Positions 1-8,524 of a stretch of DNA of 22,422 nt are shown one piece after another. Below the pieces are notes generated by a model that saw nothing but the letters and a program-made list of their open reading frames with translations, made no database searches and was not told where the DNA came from. Numbering within the stretch: the first letter of the stretch is position 1; each line of letters opens with the position of its first letter. Source of the DNA: Nemertoderma westbladi (lineage: Eukaryota; Xenacoelomorpha; Nemertodermatida; Nemertodermatidae). The position numbers and the translations under genes were made by a program. The stretch covers positions 1 through 22,422 of the forward strand of contig JAUCBJ010005295.1 of NCBI GenBank assembly GCA_032718475.1, given 5' to 3'.

Positions 1-254
1 ATATTTATTGTAAAGATAAAAAAAGTTAAAAAATATCGAATCTGATGTTAATAATAATTCCAACATAGTCGATGTAGAGATTTAAATGTTCTGCTACTTG
101 TATTTTTTGTCCTAACAGACTCGCACCAAAACAAAAAAACGTCAAATTGTTTACGTCCGCGTAGCGAGAACATTTCTTTTTTCAGAACTCTAGTATTCAC
201 TCCGTTGTTTTTGGAGTTGTTGTTAATTTCAAGCTAGCTTTTAATTTAATTAGG

Positions 255-338
255 CTTCACACGGCGAAGTTGGTAGGGCGTTGGACTGGGATTCTATAGG
301 TACCAAGTTCAATCCCACTATCCGGTGTAATTTTTTTT
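255..338 (+). pseudogene. degraded tRNA-like Pol III unit (SINE head or tRNA relic)
   Basis: A box-A-like stretch at 262-273 (CGGCGAAGTTGG) matches the tRNA A-box at all but one fixed position. A B-box-like stretch at about 306-316 (AGTTCAATCCC) follows at normal tRNA spacing. A T8 run at 331-338 could terminate Pol III. The anticodon and T stems do not pair well, so this is not a working tRNA. A tRNA-derived SINE or an old tRNA copy would explain it. A 14-nt palindrome (ACGGGCCGGCCCGT, 351-364) follows directly. Confidence 0.42.
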
Positions 339-375
339 GTACGATTGGCAACGGGCCGGCCCGTGTCCATCTCTG

Positions 376-395
376 CCCCCCCCCCCCCCCCCCCC
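376..395. repeat. poly(C) tract, about 20 bp
   Basis: An uninterrupted run of C. On the minus strand it is a G20 run able to form quadruplex structure. The exact length may be an assembly estimate. Confidence 0.9.
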
Positions 396-479
396 AATAG
401 GGATAAATATATTTATTTATAACCTGCAGATACACGGAATACCAAGTGTTCTAGAATAAATCTGTAAAGCTAATAACAT

Positions 480-1216
480 AAAATATACTACACATAATGA
501 CGTCATCATTAACGTAACCAATAAAATAAAGTAGTTTTACTAAACTAATACGCTGCACCAATAACGGATTATATTACACAGTAAAGTAATTGCGATGTCA
601 AAAAGTAACTGACAGTTTTAATTAATAATAAAGTAATACTACGAAATTAATTGATATAGTAAAACTGAAACTAATTTCATGAGTAAACACTCTTAATATA
701 AAATTTGGCATTTGGATTTTTAATTTTGTTATGAGTATTCCAAATCTGGAAATCCCTTAGCATGATTTCTTTTTCTTCCTGTCTGTCAGTCTGACTGTCG
801 GTCTGTCCGTTAAAACAATAGAAAGCACACTATCTGGACCAAATATTTCCTACAGGGGTTTTCTATGTCGGTTACTTTATTTCCGATATCAGTTTTCCAA
901 TTTGAAGTCGGCGCGCATGATGGCTGTTTGCCGGTCGGTCAGTCCGTTAAAATATGGCCGACAGCCGGACAAAAAACTGTCAGATTGACAAACAACAAAT
1001 CAAAAACAGACTTCAGAAATGAATTCAGCGACCATAAAAACCGCAATCGATCCCTTTTATATTGACAGACAAACAGTCAGACAAACCGCGACATAAAGTC
1101 GGAATACATTTGGTAAAAGTAAAAACTGACATTATTAACAAAAAAAACTGACAATTCGGTCCGGGACCGAATTGTCCGGGACCGTATTGTCCTACATACA
1201 AATAAAGTCAACCTAC
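480..1216. other. non-coding AT-rich flank with degenerate CNGT/GTCNG repeats
   Basis: No gene is recognised. Between about 780 and 1110 there are scattered GTCTGTC / GTCGGTCTGTCCGTTAAAA motifs, occurring twice directly (about 795-815 and 928-948) and once more in inverted form (about 1066-1090). At 1156-1178 there is a 23-nt palindrome built on CAATTCGGTCC. This looks like a decayed non-autonomous transposon, but the ends could not be fixed. The short 865-1065 open frame has no recognisable protein features. Confidence 0.4.
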
Positions 1217-1677
1217 ATATCGTGACCATAGAGCCAGAACAACACATACCACAATTTTTAAAAAAAAAAATTTTTCACCAAAATTACTCAAGATGGCGTT
1301 CTGACATCTTATGTTAAAATCCTAGACTTGTATGTCAGTTCGTTTAGGAGATATGGAAAACCAGAACAACCCACACAACATAGAAGTTGAAAACTGTTAG
1401 AGGTAAAACAACACACACAGACTAGAGTTAATGTTAAATTTCAGTATGTGTTGTTTTGCCTCTTTGGAAAATAACGAAAAAAACAGTTTTTTTCATTAAC
1501 AAAATTTATTCTGAATGCTAGCCACTATTATAAAATTTATCATTGTATCTTCCCAGACCTCTGTCGAAAAAATTAGAGGAGACGGGATCCATATAGAGGG
1601 AAATGAGAAGGTTTTTTGCATTTTTCTCGAAACCACATTTTTTGGTGAGTGTTGTTCTGGCTCTTTGGTCACGATAT
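1217..1677. mobile_element. MITE-like inverted-repeat element with nested inner hairpin
   Basis: The outer arms at 1217-1252 and about 1643-1677 are near-perfect inverted copies: ATATCGTGACC, then (T/A)AGAGCCAGAACAACAC. An inner inverted pair lies at 1400-1420 and 1443-1463 (AGAGGNAAAACAACACA). A fifth related copy, CCAGAACAAC, is at 1361. The middle has no ORF. I see no clear target-site duplication. A non-autonomous DNA transposon is the simplest reading; the family is unrecognised. Confidence 0.6.
1505..1510 (-). promoter_or_regulatory. candidate polyadenylation signal AATAAA
   Basis: An AATAAA hexamer on the coding strand about 375 nt past the stop codon. It is the first exact match downstream of the LAP stop that I see, but it sits inside a MITE-like element and the region is AT-rich, so chance is possible. 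Confidence 0.25.
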
Positions 1678-1883
1678 CATAATTAGGGATTACTTAATAA
1701 ATTTATAAAATTATACAGCTTAATTGTTTAAATTCAGACAACAAAACGATAGAAAGCCAAGAAATTGGTAACAAAATAATAACAGACAAACTCGAAGTGA
1801 CAAAAAAAGCGCGGTATAGCAGCACTATTGAGAGGAATGGCTGGGTAACCATGGATACAGCCAATGATAGAGGAAGAGGTAAT

Positions 1884-2063
1884 TCACACGAATTCTCGCA
1901 GGACTGTTATATTGACTGTCCGCGGACAGGACTTTAGAATCCCGACAGCTTCCTGATGACCGACCCCAGTTAACGAGACCCCGCAGACATCGAGTACTTT
2001 ATCTCCCGGATGTAACAGTCCAGTAGCAGGACCTCCTTCATTAACTTTCGTTATAAAGATTCC
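1884..2063 (-). CDS. LAP-family gene, terminal exon: second half of the PDZ and stop
   Basis: The acceptor TTTTCCCTCAG| at 2064 is followed in phase 0 by GIFITKVNEGGPATGLLHPG, then DKVLDVCGVSLTGVGHQEAV and GILKSCPRTVNITVLREFV, then TGA at 1884-1886. This completes one PDZ: the beta-C strand, the PGD turn, and an alpha-B helix starting GHQEAV whose first residue is the His typical of class I PDZ domains. The protein ends directly after the PDZ, as in Erbin and LET-413, and unlike Scribble with its four PDZ domains. The terminal residues EFV could themselves act as a PDZ-binding tail; that is inference only. Confidence 0.94.
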   Translation of the reverse strand, partial: GIFITKVNEGGPATGLLHPGDKVLDVCGVSLTGVGHQEAVGILKSCPRTVNITVLREFV

Positions 2064-2236
2064 CTGAGGGAAAATAATAATATAAATAATAAATATGTAG
2101 TGTGTCCCCTGTGTAATGTGGTACTTTAGTGTATTATGAACCGGGTGGTATATTACACGAACGAACGTAATGAGTGACTGCTACTGGAACATCTTAGAGA
2201 CGGGAAATAAATTTAAATAAACAGGAATAAAACTTT

Positions 2237-2445
2237 CATACGGGAAATAAACTTACAGACGGGAAATAAATTTACAGACGGGAAATAAACTTACAGACGG
2301 GAAATAAACTTACAGACGGCAAATAAACTTACAGACGGCAAATAAACTTACAGACGGGAAATAAACTTACAGACGGGAAATAAACTTACAGACGGGAAAT
2401 AAACTTACAGACGGGAAATAAACTTACAGAAGGGAAATAATTTTA
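2237..2445. repeat. 19-bp minisatellite (11 units) in the last intron, each with a GTAAGT donor motif
   Basis: Eleven exact 19-bp units (on the minus strand GTAAGTTTATTTCCCGTCT), with one degenerate unit further left at about 2197. The array sits 38 nt downstream of the 5' splice site of the exon ending at 2484. That junction reads GTAAGTTTGTTTCTC and matches the repeat at 13 of its first 15 bases. Two central units carry G-to-C changes (GGCAAAT). Confidence 0.95.
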
Positions 2446-2483
2446 AATTAGCTTAATAACTATTTAGTGAGAAACAAACTTAC

Positions 2484-3155
2484 CGGGTCGTCTTTCCGGA
2501 AAGGATTTCCGGTCGAGTTGATTCCTCCAGAGATTAGGAAACCCAGACCGGGGTTCTTCTTCAGACAGACCCGGATGGGCCGTGCGCAGACCGTCTGGTA
2601 ACCCGTACCAACCGAGTCGGCGGGTGCCCCAGCGGGCTCGGGGCGAACCTTCCAGGATGGCGAGACCCCGACTGTCTCCGATACAATAATAGGGCGGGTC
2701 AGGGCGGCGCCACGACTCAAAGGAGAGCCCTGGTTGCTATGGGCGACGAAGCCGCTGAGCGCCTGACTCACATGGTTCGATGACACATGATTGGGGGGCG
2801 TCCCCATGGAGACGGCTGAATCTATTGAGTTGTGTTCGCTACCGCTAGAGGGCGGGGGTTGACGGAAGTCGTGGAGTGTGGAGCTGCGGGGTAGCGAGTC
2901 GAGTTCTACAGCAGAGGGGGGCGGGGGGAGGGGGGAGTCCCGGGGGGTTTGTGGGTCGCGAGGGGGTGGAGGGGGGAGTGTTGGGTCCCGGGGGAGGGGA
3001 GGGGGTGGGAGTTCGGGGTCCGGTTGGTGGGCGGAGTACTGCGGAGGGTAGAGTGTGTGGGACCCAGGAGGGTTGTGGAGGGTTGGTATCGCTGGGTTAT
3101 CCACTGTAGCTGCACTGTGTTGTGCCACGGATTGGGCTGCATTTACCCTTTGAGT
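2484..3155 (-). CDS. LAP-family gene, proline-rich region and first half of the PDZ domain
   Basis: A 672-nt (224-codon) exon in phase 0. The acceptor is TTTCATAG| at 3156 and the donor is CCG|GTAAGT at 2483. Residues about 30-80 are a dense proline-rich stretch (PELPPPPLPRDPTLPPPPP), a likely SH3/WW-type ligand. A Ser/Thr-rich linker follows. The PDZ begins at IRVCLKKNPGLGFLISGG: the GLGF-type carboxylate-binding loop is present (Gly-Leu-Gly-Phe). The exon ends GNPFRKDDP, a stretch very close to the Erbin PDZ. The exon is GC-rich with a strong purine bias on the plus strand, which is why antisense open frames appear there. Confidence 0.94.
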
Positions 3156-4399
3156 CTATGAAATTAAATAAAGTATATAAGAACAGTGTGAGATGGACTC
3201 CTATTAGTCAACGTGATAAAGGATGTGAAAACAGATTGTTACAAAGTGTACGATTCAATAATGTACTCTATGTGGGCGGGAAATTCAAAACTGTTGGTTT
3301 GACTAGGATCATTTTCGCTAGAATTGAAGAGTAAAAGTCTGGTTCTGTAGTTTTTTGCACTGTTGCTGTAAATAATCGCCAGGTCACAAAACGTACTTAC
3401 CAAATTCCAAAGTTTTTCTCATACAATTTATCTGTGCCCCCCAATGGAAAGCTACCTACCCTTATGGATTAACACGTTCACAGCTGTCCTGAGATTCTGA
3501 GTTTTACAGAACTCTTAACACACCTCTAGCAGGTGTGTTCCCCCAGCTTTCGGATCAAAAAGTTACAAACTGGCAACTCTGCAGTTTCCTTAAAACTACC
3601 CAATCAGATAGGTTCCTGAGAGTATTTCATGAGGCTGCTCGGCACTTTTTCCTCACTCTTGAGTCGACAACCTGGAGTTTTGTACAAACTCCTGCTACAC
3701 AATCTACTGAACTAATTGTTTTACTCCCTCTATTTTCTTATTATTCGAGATATATATTAATAAACTCAGTGATTGCTTGCTCAAAACAAATTTTTGCCCT
3801 TTTTACCTAAAGAAATCTCATACCTACCAACTACATAGGGAGTCGTTACTTAGCTGCACTCCCTTCGCCAACTGGCGTTAATACGTCTCTCTCACAAAAT
3901 TACAACGCCTAGTTTTCGCAACAGTTGCATGTATTGTGATGTGCGCATACCGAAATTTTTCCTTAATTAAACTTAATTTAAACAATTAATTCAACTTTAA
4001 TTAGCATGCTAAAACTTAAACGAAACGAAATGCTAGAAAAACTGAAAATAAACTTATTTCGGAAGCTGAAACCCATCCATACAAGTGGAGTAGGTAGAAA
4101 TATAGCTCCGCTAGTTGTCCTATACCATTGGATACTTGGGAAACCCAGTTCGGCCGTGTCCTCAAAGGTGATAAAGAGTCAGAACTGGAGTCTAATGCTA
4201 GTAGCGATATGGAATCGAATCCTTACGAACTGTTAACGGCAGCCCTGCCACTTACCATACTATTCTGGAATATGCTCTTTAATTAATACCTGTTTATTAA
4301 ATATTTAATTAATACTACGGATTTCCTTTATAAAGTCCACGCCTTCCGAACAGATCCTGACGCATACAGAGCACACATACATAGCACTACTATGTAATC
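3156..4399. other. intron segment without recognised genes
   Basis: Part of the 5.2 kb intron between the exons at 8396 and 3155. It contains a 9-bp-stem hairpin (AACACACCT, 5-nt loop, 3517-3539). Short open frames at 3122-3334, 3535-3810 and 4006-4236 (+) have no recognisable family signature and are treated as chance. Confidence 0.5.
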
Positions 4400-5345
4400 C
4401 ATTTAAGATCTTGGCTGTATTAGTTGAAGGCCAACTACCTCATCTAGTGAGGTTCTCTCATCTTAGTTCCTCATCTAACCTCTGCTGAACAATATGGCTT
4501 CATGCCTAGTAGGTCATCAGCCTTGCCCCTTGCGCAACTCATAAATCGCACCCATAGTGACCTATCATCTCCTAGGAAACCATTACATGCGGCTTTTATT
4601 GACTTCAGGAAGGCGTTCGATACGGTCCCGCGGTAATAGCTACTATTCATATTGAGACACAGCTTTAATATAAAGGGTAGTTTATATTATAAATACAAAA
4701 CTATATTCGAATATTCGATGGGCTTCGGAAATCAAAGTTAATCGCTCAAACTCGTGGTGTATTAGGTGATTCACTGCGCCCAATATTATTTTTTGTATAT
4801 ATTGGACCTAATAGTCAGTCAGATGTTTCAGTTGCTAAAAATGTTTCAGTTTCTGTTGCTAAATATGTTGGTGAAATAATACTACCACTCTTTGCGGATC
4901 ATCTCTTATTTTACAGTGACTCAAGAGAGGTGATACAGCTTGCACTGGATGCGGTAGCAAAGTGGTCCAAAGAGAATGGTTAACTTGCGGAAAACCGCGG
5001 TAATAAAAATTTCGCCTCTGTGTAGAAGACAAATTTATATACGATGGTAACACTTTACTGTAACCATAATTAACTCATACAGACATTACATCGATTGTTT
5101 GCGAAGCACTAATTGCTGCTCATGCTGTACACAAACCGCACATACATTAACTTTGCACTGCCATAAAGCTCATCAAATTAACGGTACAACCAATAGTATC
5201 CTATCCTACGATATCCGTGAGATCTGGCCATTCCTGTCAGTGTCAAACCTAGAATCTCTCGACAAAATTAAAACAGCATTCTTGAAGAGTTCTAGGGTTG
5301 CCCAAATCAACTCAGAATAGGTTGGTACTAAGGGCACTTTGCAAA
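4400..5345 (+). mobile_element. decayed LINE relic (reverse transcriptase and C-terminal region)
   Basis: Translation across several frames gives RT landmarks in order: EQYGFMPSRSSALPLAQLI (about 4488), HAAFIDFRKAFDTVPR (about 4587-4635), then RGVLGDSLRPILFF, then LPLFADHLLFYS (about 4885-4920), then LDAVAKWSKENG. Further on, at about 5205-5320, comes IREIWPFLSVSNLESLDKIK, a typical C-terminal LINE segment. The catalytic FADD has become FADH, and several stops and frameshifts interrupt it, so it is dead. It is a non-LTR element of different lineage from the copy at 5969-7350. Confidence 0.72.
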
Positions 5346-5428
5346 GAAATTCAAGTTAAGATGTTAATGCAACTGTAATTAAATAATATAATGGTTTTGT
5401 TCAGAAAAAATGAGAAAGCGCGTCACCG

Positions 5429-5491
5429 GTGGTTGAACCAGCGCTATACGTACGTTTCAGCCTATCAGGCCTCATCAGTAGCGCTAACCAC
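5429..5491 (-). ncRNA. hammerhead ribozyme motif, type I, minus strand
   Basis: On the minus strand, stem I AGCGCUA (5485-5479) pairs with UAGCGCU (5446-5440). CUGAUGA is at 5478-5472. Stem II is GGCC/GGCU with the loop UGAUA (5471-5459). GAAA is at 5458-5455. Stem III is A5455-U5448 and C5454-G5449 with a GUAC loop (a third G-C pair is possible). The cleavage triplet GUA is at 5449-5447, cutting between 5447 and 5446. The distal stem I helix GUGGU/ACCAC (5491-5487 with 5433-5429) leaves an asymmetric internal loop. The core is identical to the plus-strand copy; the helix and loop differences keep the fold. Confidence 0.87.
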
Positions 5492-5587
5492 TTGCCCCTG
5501 ACATTCACTCTCCCACCTATTCCACTTCTATTGAACAGGCAGTCTTAAGTTGCATATCCTATCTCTAACAAGCAAGGGGCAAGTGGC

Positions 5588-5649
5588 TGAACTGGTTAGC
5601 GCTACTGATGAGGCCTGATAGGCCGAAATGTAGGTATAGCGCTGGTTCA
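5588..5649 (+). ncRNA. hammerhead ribozyme motif, type I, plus strand
   Basis: The conserved core is complete. CUGAUGA is at 5605-5611. Stem II GGCC/GGCC (5612-5615 with 5621-5624) is closed by the loop UGAUA. GAAA is at 5625-5628. The cleavage triplet GUA is at 5634-5636, placing the predicted cut between 5636 and 5637. Stem I pairs AGCGCUA (5598-5604) with UAGCGCU (5637-5643), 7 of 7 pairs. A distal helix UGAAC/GUUCA (5588-5592 with 5645-5649) closes an internal loop. Stem III is only two pairs (A5628-U5635, U5629-G5634) with a GUAG loop. Such minimal stem III is known from metazoan retroelement hammerheads, which are thought to cleave efficiently as dimers. Confidence 0.85.
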
Positions 5650-5878
5650 ACCCCCCAGTGACGCGCTTTCTCATTTTTTCCATTTCTGAACAAACCAGAT
5701 GTTACATCTTTGCAAAGAACACAGCCTGGTTTATGAGTTGGCCTCAGACCTTAATCTGCTTCATACACGCGAATATATTAAATATGCCGCTAGAATGGAC
5801 ACAAAACGACAGGAAATCCCGGCGTCATTCTGGAGGTTTATTTCGTTCACAGACCGGAGATGGACTGGTCCTAACCAA

Positions 5879-5968
5879 ACACAGAGGCATGTGGTCACGT
5901 GATTCGCTGTACACAGCTTCCACTGCAGAGGCATCTGTCACGCGATTCGCTGTACACACTACTACTTC
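5879..5968. repeat. left remnant of the 44-bp tandem array (about 2 units)
   Basis: Two diverged units of the same 44-bp repeat that continues at 7352-7765. Key motifs are CACGCGATTCGCTGTACACA and GCTTCCACT(A/G)CAGAGGCAT. It is separated from the main array by a LINE fragment. Confidence 0.85.
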
Positions 5969-7350
5969 TAGGATCGGCATGCTGCATTGCAGCTGCATTT
6001 TTAGGAATGCTGTGCCGGCTTGTCAACAAAATTGCACCGCCACAACTCCCTATCACCCATGACATTTGCTAGATCATCCGCATCTTTAAGGCCAGTGTCC
6101 TTTAAGATGCGTTTCAAGAAAGTCATGGGCTGTCCACCATGCTTATTCACTCCATGAGGCTGCCAAAGTACAAGATTATGCACTGGCTGGTCCTCACGGC
6201 GAAAGCAATGTCCTGCAAAGCGGAGACGATTTTGTTCTAGTGTCAAGCTTGGGGGAACCAATGAGACACCTCCAATGTTATATAGTGTCTGGTTGGAGAT
6301 GTGTGCATTGTACTTGACACAATGAACCCGGCGTAGCATTCTTGTGAATGTGCCATCCAGAGATTTGGTGTCCTCAGCAGTTAGAGCCCAGCATGGACTC
6401 CCGTAGAGGAGTACTGGAACTACTGCTGCTCTAAATAATCGGACCTTAAGTTTCCGATTAATTCTCGGTGACTTCCAAATCCTGGAAAGCCTATTCAAGG
6501 CTGCCCATGCCTTTCCCTTACGTATTCGAAGGTCCTGACTTCCGGATCCATGATCCCAGGTAACAGAAGTCGTCCACATGCTCAAGCATACCATCCTTTG
6601 AGCTTATGCTCATCCGATCAGAGACTTGCTGAGGACTTTCAAAGTTAACTGTCAGAATTTAGGTCTTTCTGGAGTTAATAAAAAGACCAACACTAGAAGC
6701 AGCATGTTCTAATGAGCTGAGGAGCCGTTGGGCTCCCTCTAATGATTCTGAGAGAACTCCTAAGTCATCAGCAAAGTCTAGATCAGTTAGGTGCTTGGCA
6801 GGATTTCCTCGACTTCTGGAGCCAGGAGGTGGAGTTATCATCACCCCATCATCATTATGATGATCTAAGGACATGCGTAGAACATAGTCAACCACAATAA
6901 TGAACAAGAATGGTGCAAGTGTATCTCCTTGGAGGACGCCCCATAACACTTCAAATGGTTCTGTGTCACCGTCAACAGTAGACACAAATGTTGTCGAACC
7001 ATCGTATACTGATCTGATTGCTGCAATAATTTCATCAGGAATCCCATATAATGAAAGTATGCTGAACATACGTGAGCGAGAGACTGAATCAAAGGCCTTG
7101 AAGAAGTCAACAAAGATAACAGCCAGATGCCTGTCTTTCTTTTTTGATAATTCTTCAATTATCCTTCTAAGTGCCAAAATGGGCTCCATGGTCCCACGAC
7201 CTTTACGGAACCCATTCTGATTTCCACGGAGCAGTCTCTCAATGGGATCCCTGATGCGATTTAATAGAATCCTATTGTATAGCTTTGCAGCAATCGAGAT
7301 CAATGAGATTCCCCGAAAAGAACCATAGAGTGTTAGGTTGCCCTTTTTGG
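5969..7350 (-). mobile_element. 5'-truncated non-LTR retrotransposon (RTE/CR1-like) fragment, inactive
   Basis: The minus strand encodes the RT and C-terminal part of a LINE ORF2. From the right: KKGNLTLYGSFRGISLISIA (about 7345), RLLRGNQNGFRKGRGT, VIFVDFFKAFDSVSR, a GVLQGDTLAPFLF block, and the catalytic LTDLDFADDLGVLSES with an intact FADD. A stop interrupts at about 6656-6658 (after FINSRKT). A frameshift follows near 6540-6590, after a CYLGSWI-like stretch. The C-terminal frame (6594-6001) reads KAWAALNRLSRIWKSPRINR, YGSPCWALT, RLRFAGHCFRREDQPVHNLV, then stops at 6001. The 5' end is truncated inside the RT. The 3' end is a short AGTAGTAG microsatellite-like tail, as in RTE-type LINEs. Confidence 0.87.
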
Positions 7351-7351
7351 T

Positions 7352-7765
7352 TGTACACAGCTTCCACTACAGAGGCATGCGGTCACGCGATTCGCTGTAC
7401 ACAGCTTCCACTACAGAGGCATGCGGACACGCGATTCGTTGTACACACCTTCCACTACAGAGACATGCGGTCACGCGATTCGCTGCACACAGCTTCCACT
7501 ACAGAGGCATGCGGTCACGCGATTCGTTGTACACACCTTCCACTACAGAGGCATGCGGTCACGCGATTCGCTGTACACACCTTCCACCACAGAGGCATGC
7601 GGTCACGCGATTCGTTGTACACAGCTTCCACTACAGAGGCATGCGGTCACGCGATTCGTTGTACACAGCTTCCACTACAGAGGAATGCGGTCACGCGATT
7701 CGTTGTACACAGCATCCACTACAGAGGAATGCGGTCACGCGATTCGCTGTACACAGCTTCCACCA
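7352..7765. repeat. 44-bp tandem array (about 9.5 units)
   Basis: Exact 44-bp spacing is seen for the CTTCCACTAC marker at 7361, 7405, 7449, 7493 and 7537, continuing to about 7765. Units differ by single substitutions (for example CGCTGTAC/CGTTGTAC, GGCATGCG/GGAATGCG). None of the three plus-strand frames contains a stop within the unit, so long overlapping open frames run through it (for example 7285-7983), encoding a 44-residue repeat. I treat these as a by-product rather than a gene. Confidence 0.95.
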
Positions 7766-8395
7766 TCATATCTCCCGAAATCGCTCCTTCCACCGCGAGG
7801 AACCACAATGTATATGTTGGCTCTGTGGAGGGCTTGTATCGGACCCCTTACCACTTACTGCATTGCAGAAAAAAACTCAAAATCTTTGAATCAATGGGCC
7901 ACCGAAATCGGTTAACTAACCGAAGTTACCACCTTTTTTTACTTGCTTTCTCTTTTGATGCAATAAGGTTATGCTTATTTTGAGAGGGAACTTTGAACTG
8001 GTGAAGGGATGCACTTTATTCTTGTATAATACTGTAGTACCTAATTCATTAATAAAGTCTGAAGTAGTCCGGTAGGGCGTAAACGTTCATATACCTACTC
8101 CTTTTTTACTGCCAGGCAAGACCCCGAACTTGGTATTTAATTTATTTCTTTTTTTACTTACCAATTTAATATTCCGTTTTATGAAATTATTGTGTAAATA
8201 TTTTACGGCTACTGTATATTTCGTTTTATTATGCCCTACTCGGCTTAATAATGACAAATATATAATTTTGGTTATATTGAAAAGTGTATATGAAAATTAC
8301 TGGTTCTTCTCAGTATCTCTTAAAGCTTCTTAGGAATAAAATCATAATTAACGCCAAAAAATTGCGAAAAATTGAAAGTAATCATTGAAACTAAC
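7766..8395. other. intron segment without recognised features
   Basis: AT-rich intron between the 44-bp array and the exon ending at 8396. No protein, RNA or repeat signature was recognised. Confidence 0.5.
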
Positions 8396-8524
8396 CTCAC
8401 CATACCCCTCGTCATCACTGGATTCCAGTCTGTGATTGGCTGCCTCCTGTCCTCCAATCATATAGGAGGACCCAGGAGGTAACGTGGGGTGATTGGAGGG
8501 ATTCTCTTGGCCGTCAAACACATC
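8396..8524 (-). CDS. LAP-family gene, short acidic linker exon
   Basis: A 129-nt, 43-codon exon with both boundaries in phase 0. The acceptor is ATTCAG| at 8525 and the donor is GAG|GTTAGT at 8395. It reads DVFDGQENPSNHPTLPPGSS and ends RLESSDDEGYGE. It is a disordered acidic linker with no recognisable domain. The phase agreement with the exons at 9027 and 3155, and the short spacing (502 nt) from the previous exon, support it. A competing donor one codon earlier (TATG|GTGAGG) would be phase 1 and would drive the next exon into a stop, so it was not chosen. Confidence 0.82.

Larger units (their letters stand above)
1217..1883 (-). other. 3' UTR or downstream flank of the LAP gene
   Basis: This is the sequence following the stop codon in transcript direction. 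It contains a MITE-like inverted-repeat element and one AATAAA hexamer on the minus strand (plus positions 1505-1510). Other AATAAA matches lie further left in AT-rich DNA, so the true transcript end is not determined. No coding potential is seen. Confidence 0.4.
5392..5697. mobile_element. foldback (MITE-like) element with hammerhead-bearing arms
   Basis: Left arm 5392-5499 and right arm 5575-5697 are inverted copies of about 108 and 123 nt, separated by a 75-nt centre. The termini are TGGTTTTGTTCAG and CTGAACAAACCA. The right arm has two small insertions relative to the left: about 6 nt near the outer end and 9 nt in the stem I region. No ORF is present. Each arm contains a full hammerhead motif pointing outward. 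Possible origins are a Penelope-like element terminal repeat pair, an inverted retrozyme pair, or a MITE that captured the ribozyme. Confidence 0.85.

Noticed and set aside
255-338. A functional tRNA gene
   Set aside because: The A and B boxes are good, but the anticodon and T stems do not pair, so I kept it only as a tRNA-like relic.
2876-3161. Plus-strand Gly/Val-rich open frames over the proline-rich exon
   Set aside because: They are antisense to the LAP exon. The purine bias of the proline codons removes stops on the other strand, and no protein family is seen.
3535-3810. 91-codon plus-strand open frame in the large intron
   Set aside because: No domain, no supporting splice sites, ordinary composition for a chance frame.
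5658-6062. 134-codon plus-strand open frame
   Set aside because: It runs across the foldback end, the 44-bp units and the LINE 3' end, with no conserved domain.
6900-7220. 106-codon plus-strand open frame
   Set aside because: It is antisense to the LINE reverse transcriptase, whose motifs (FVDFFKAFDS, FADD) are clear on the minus strand.
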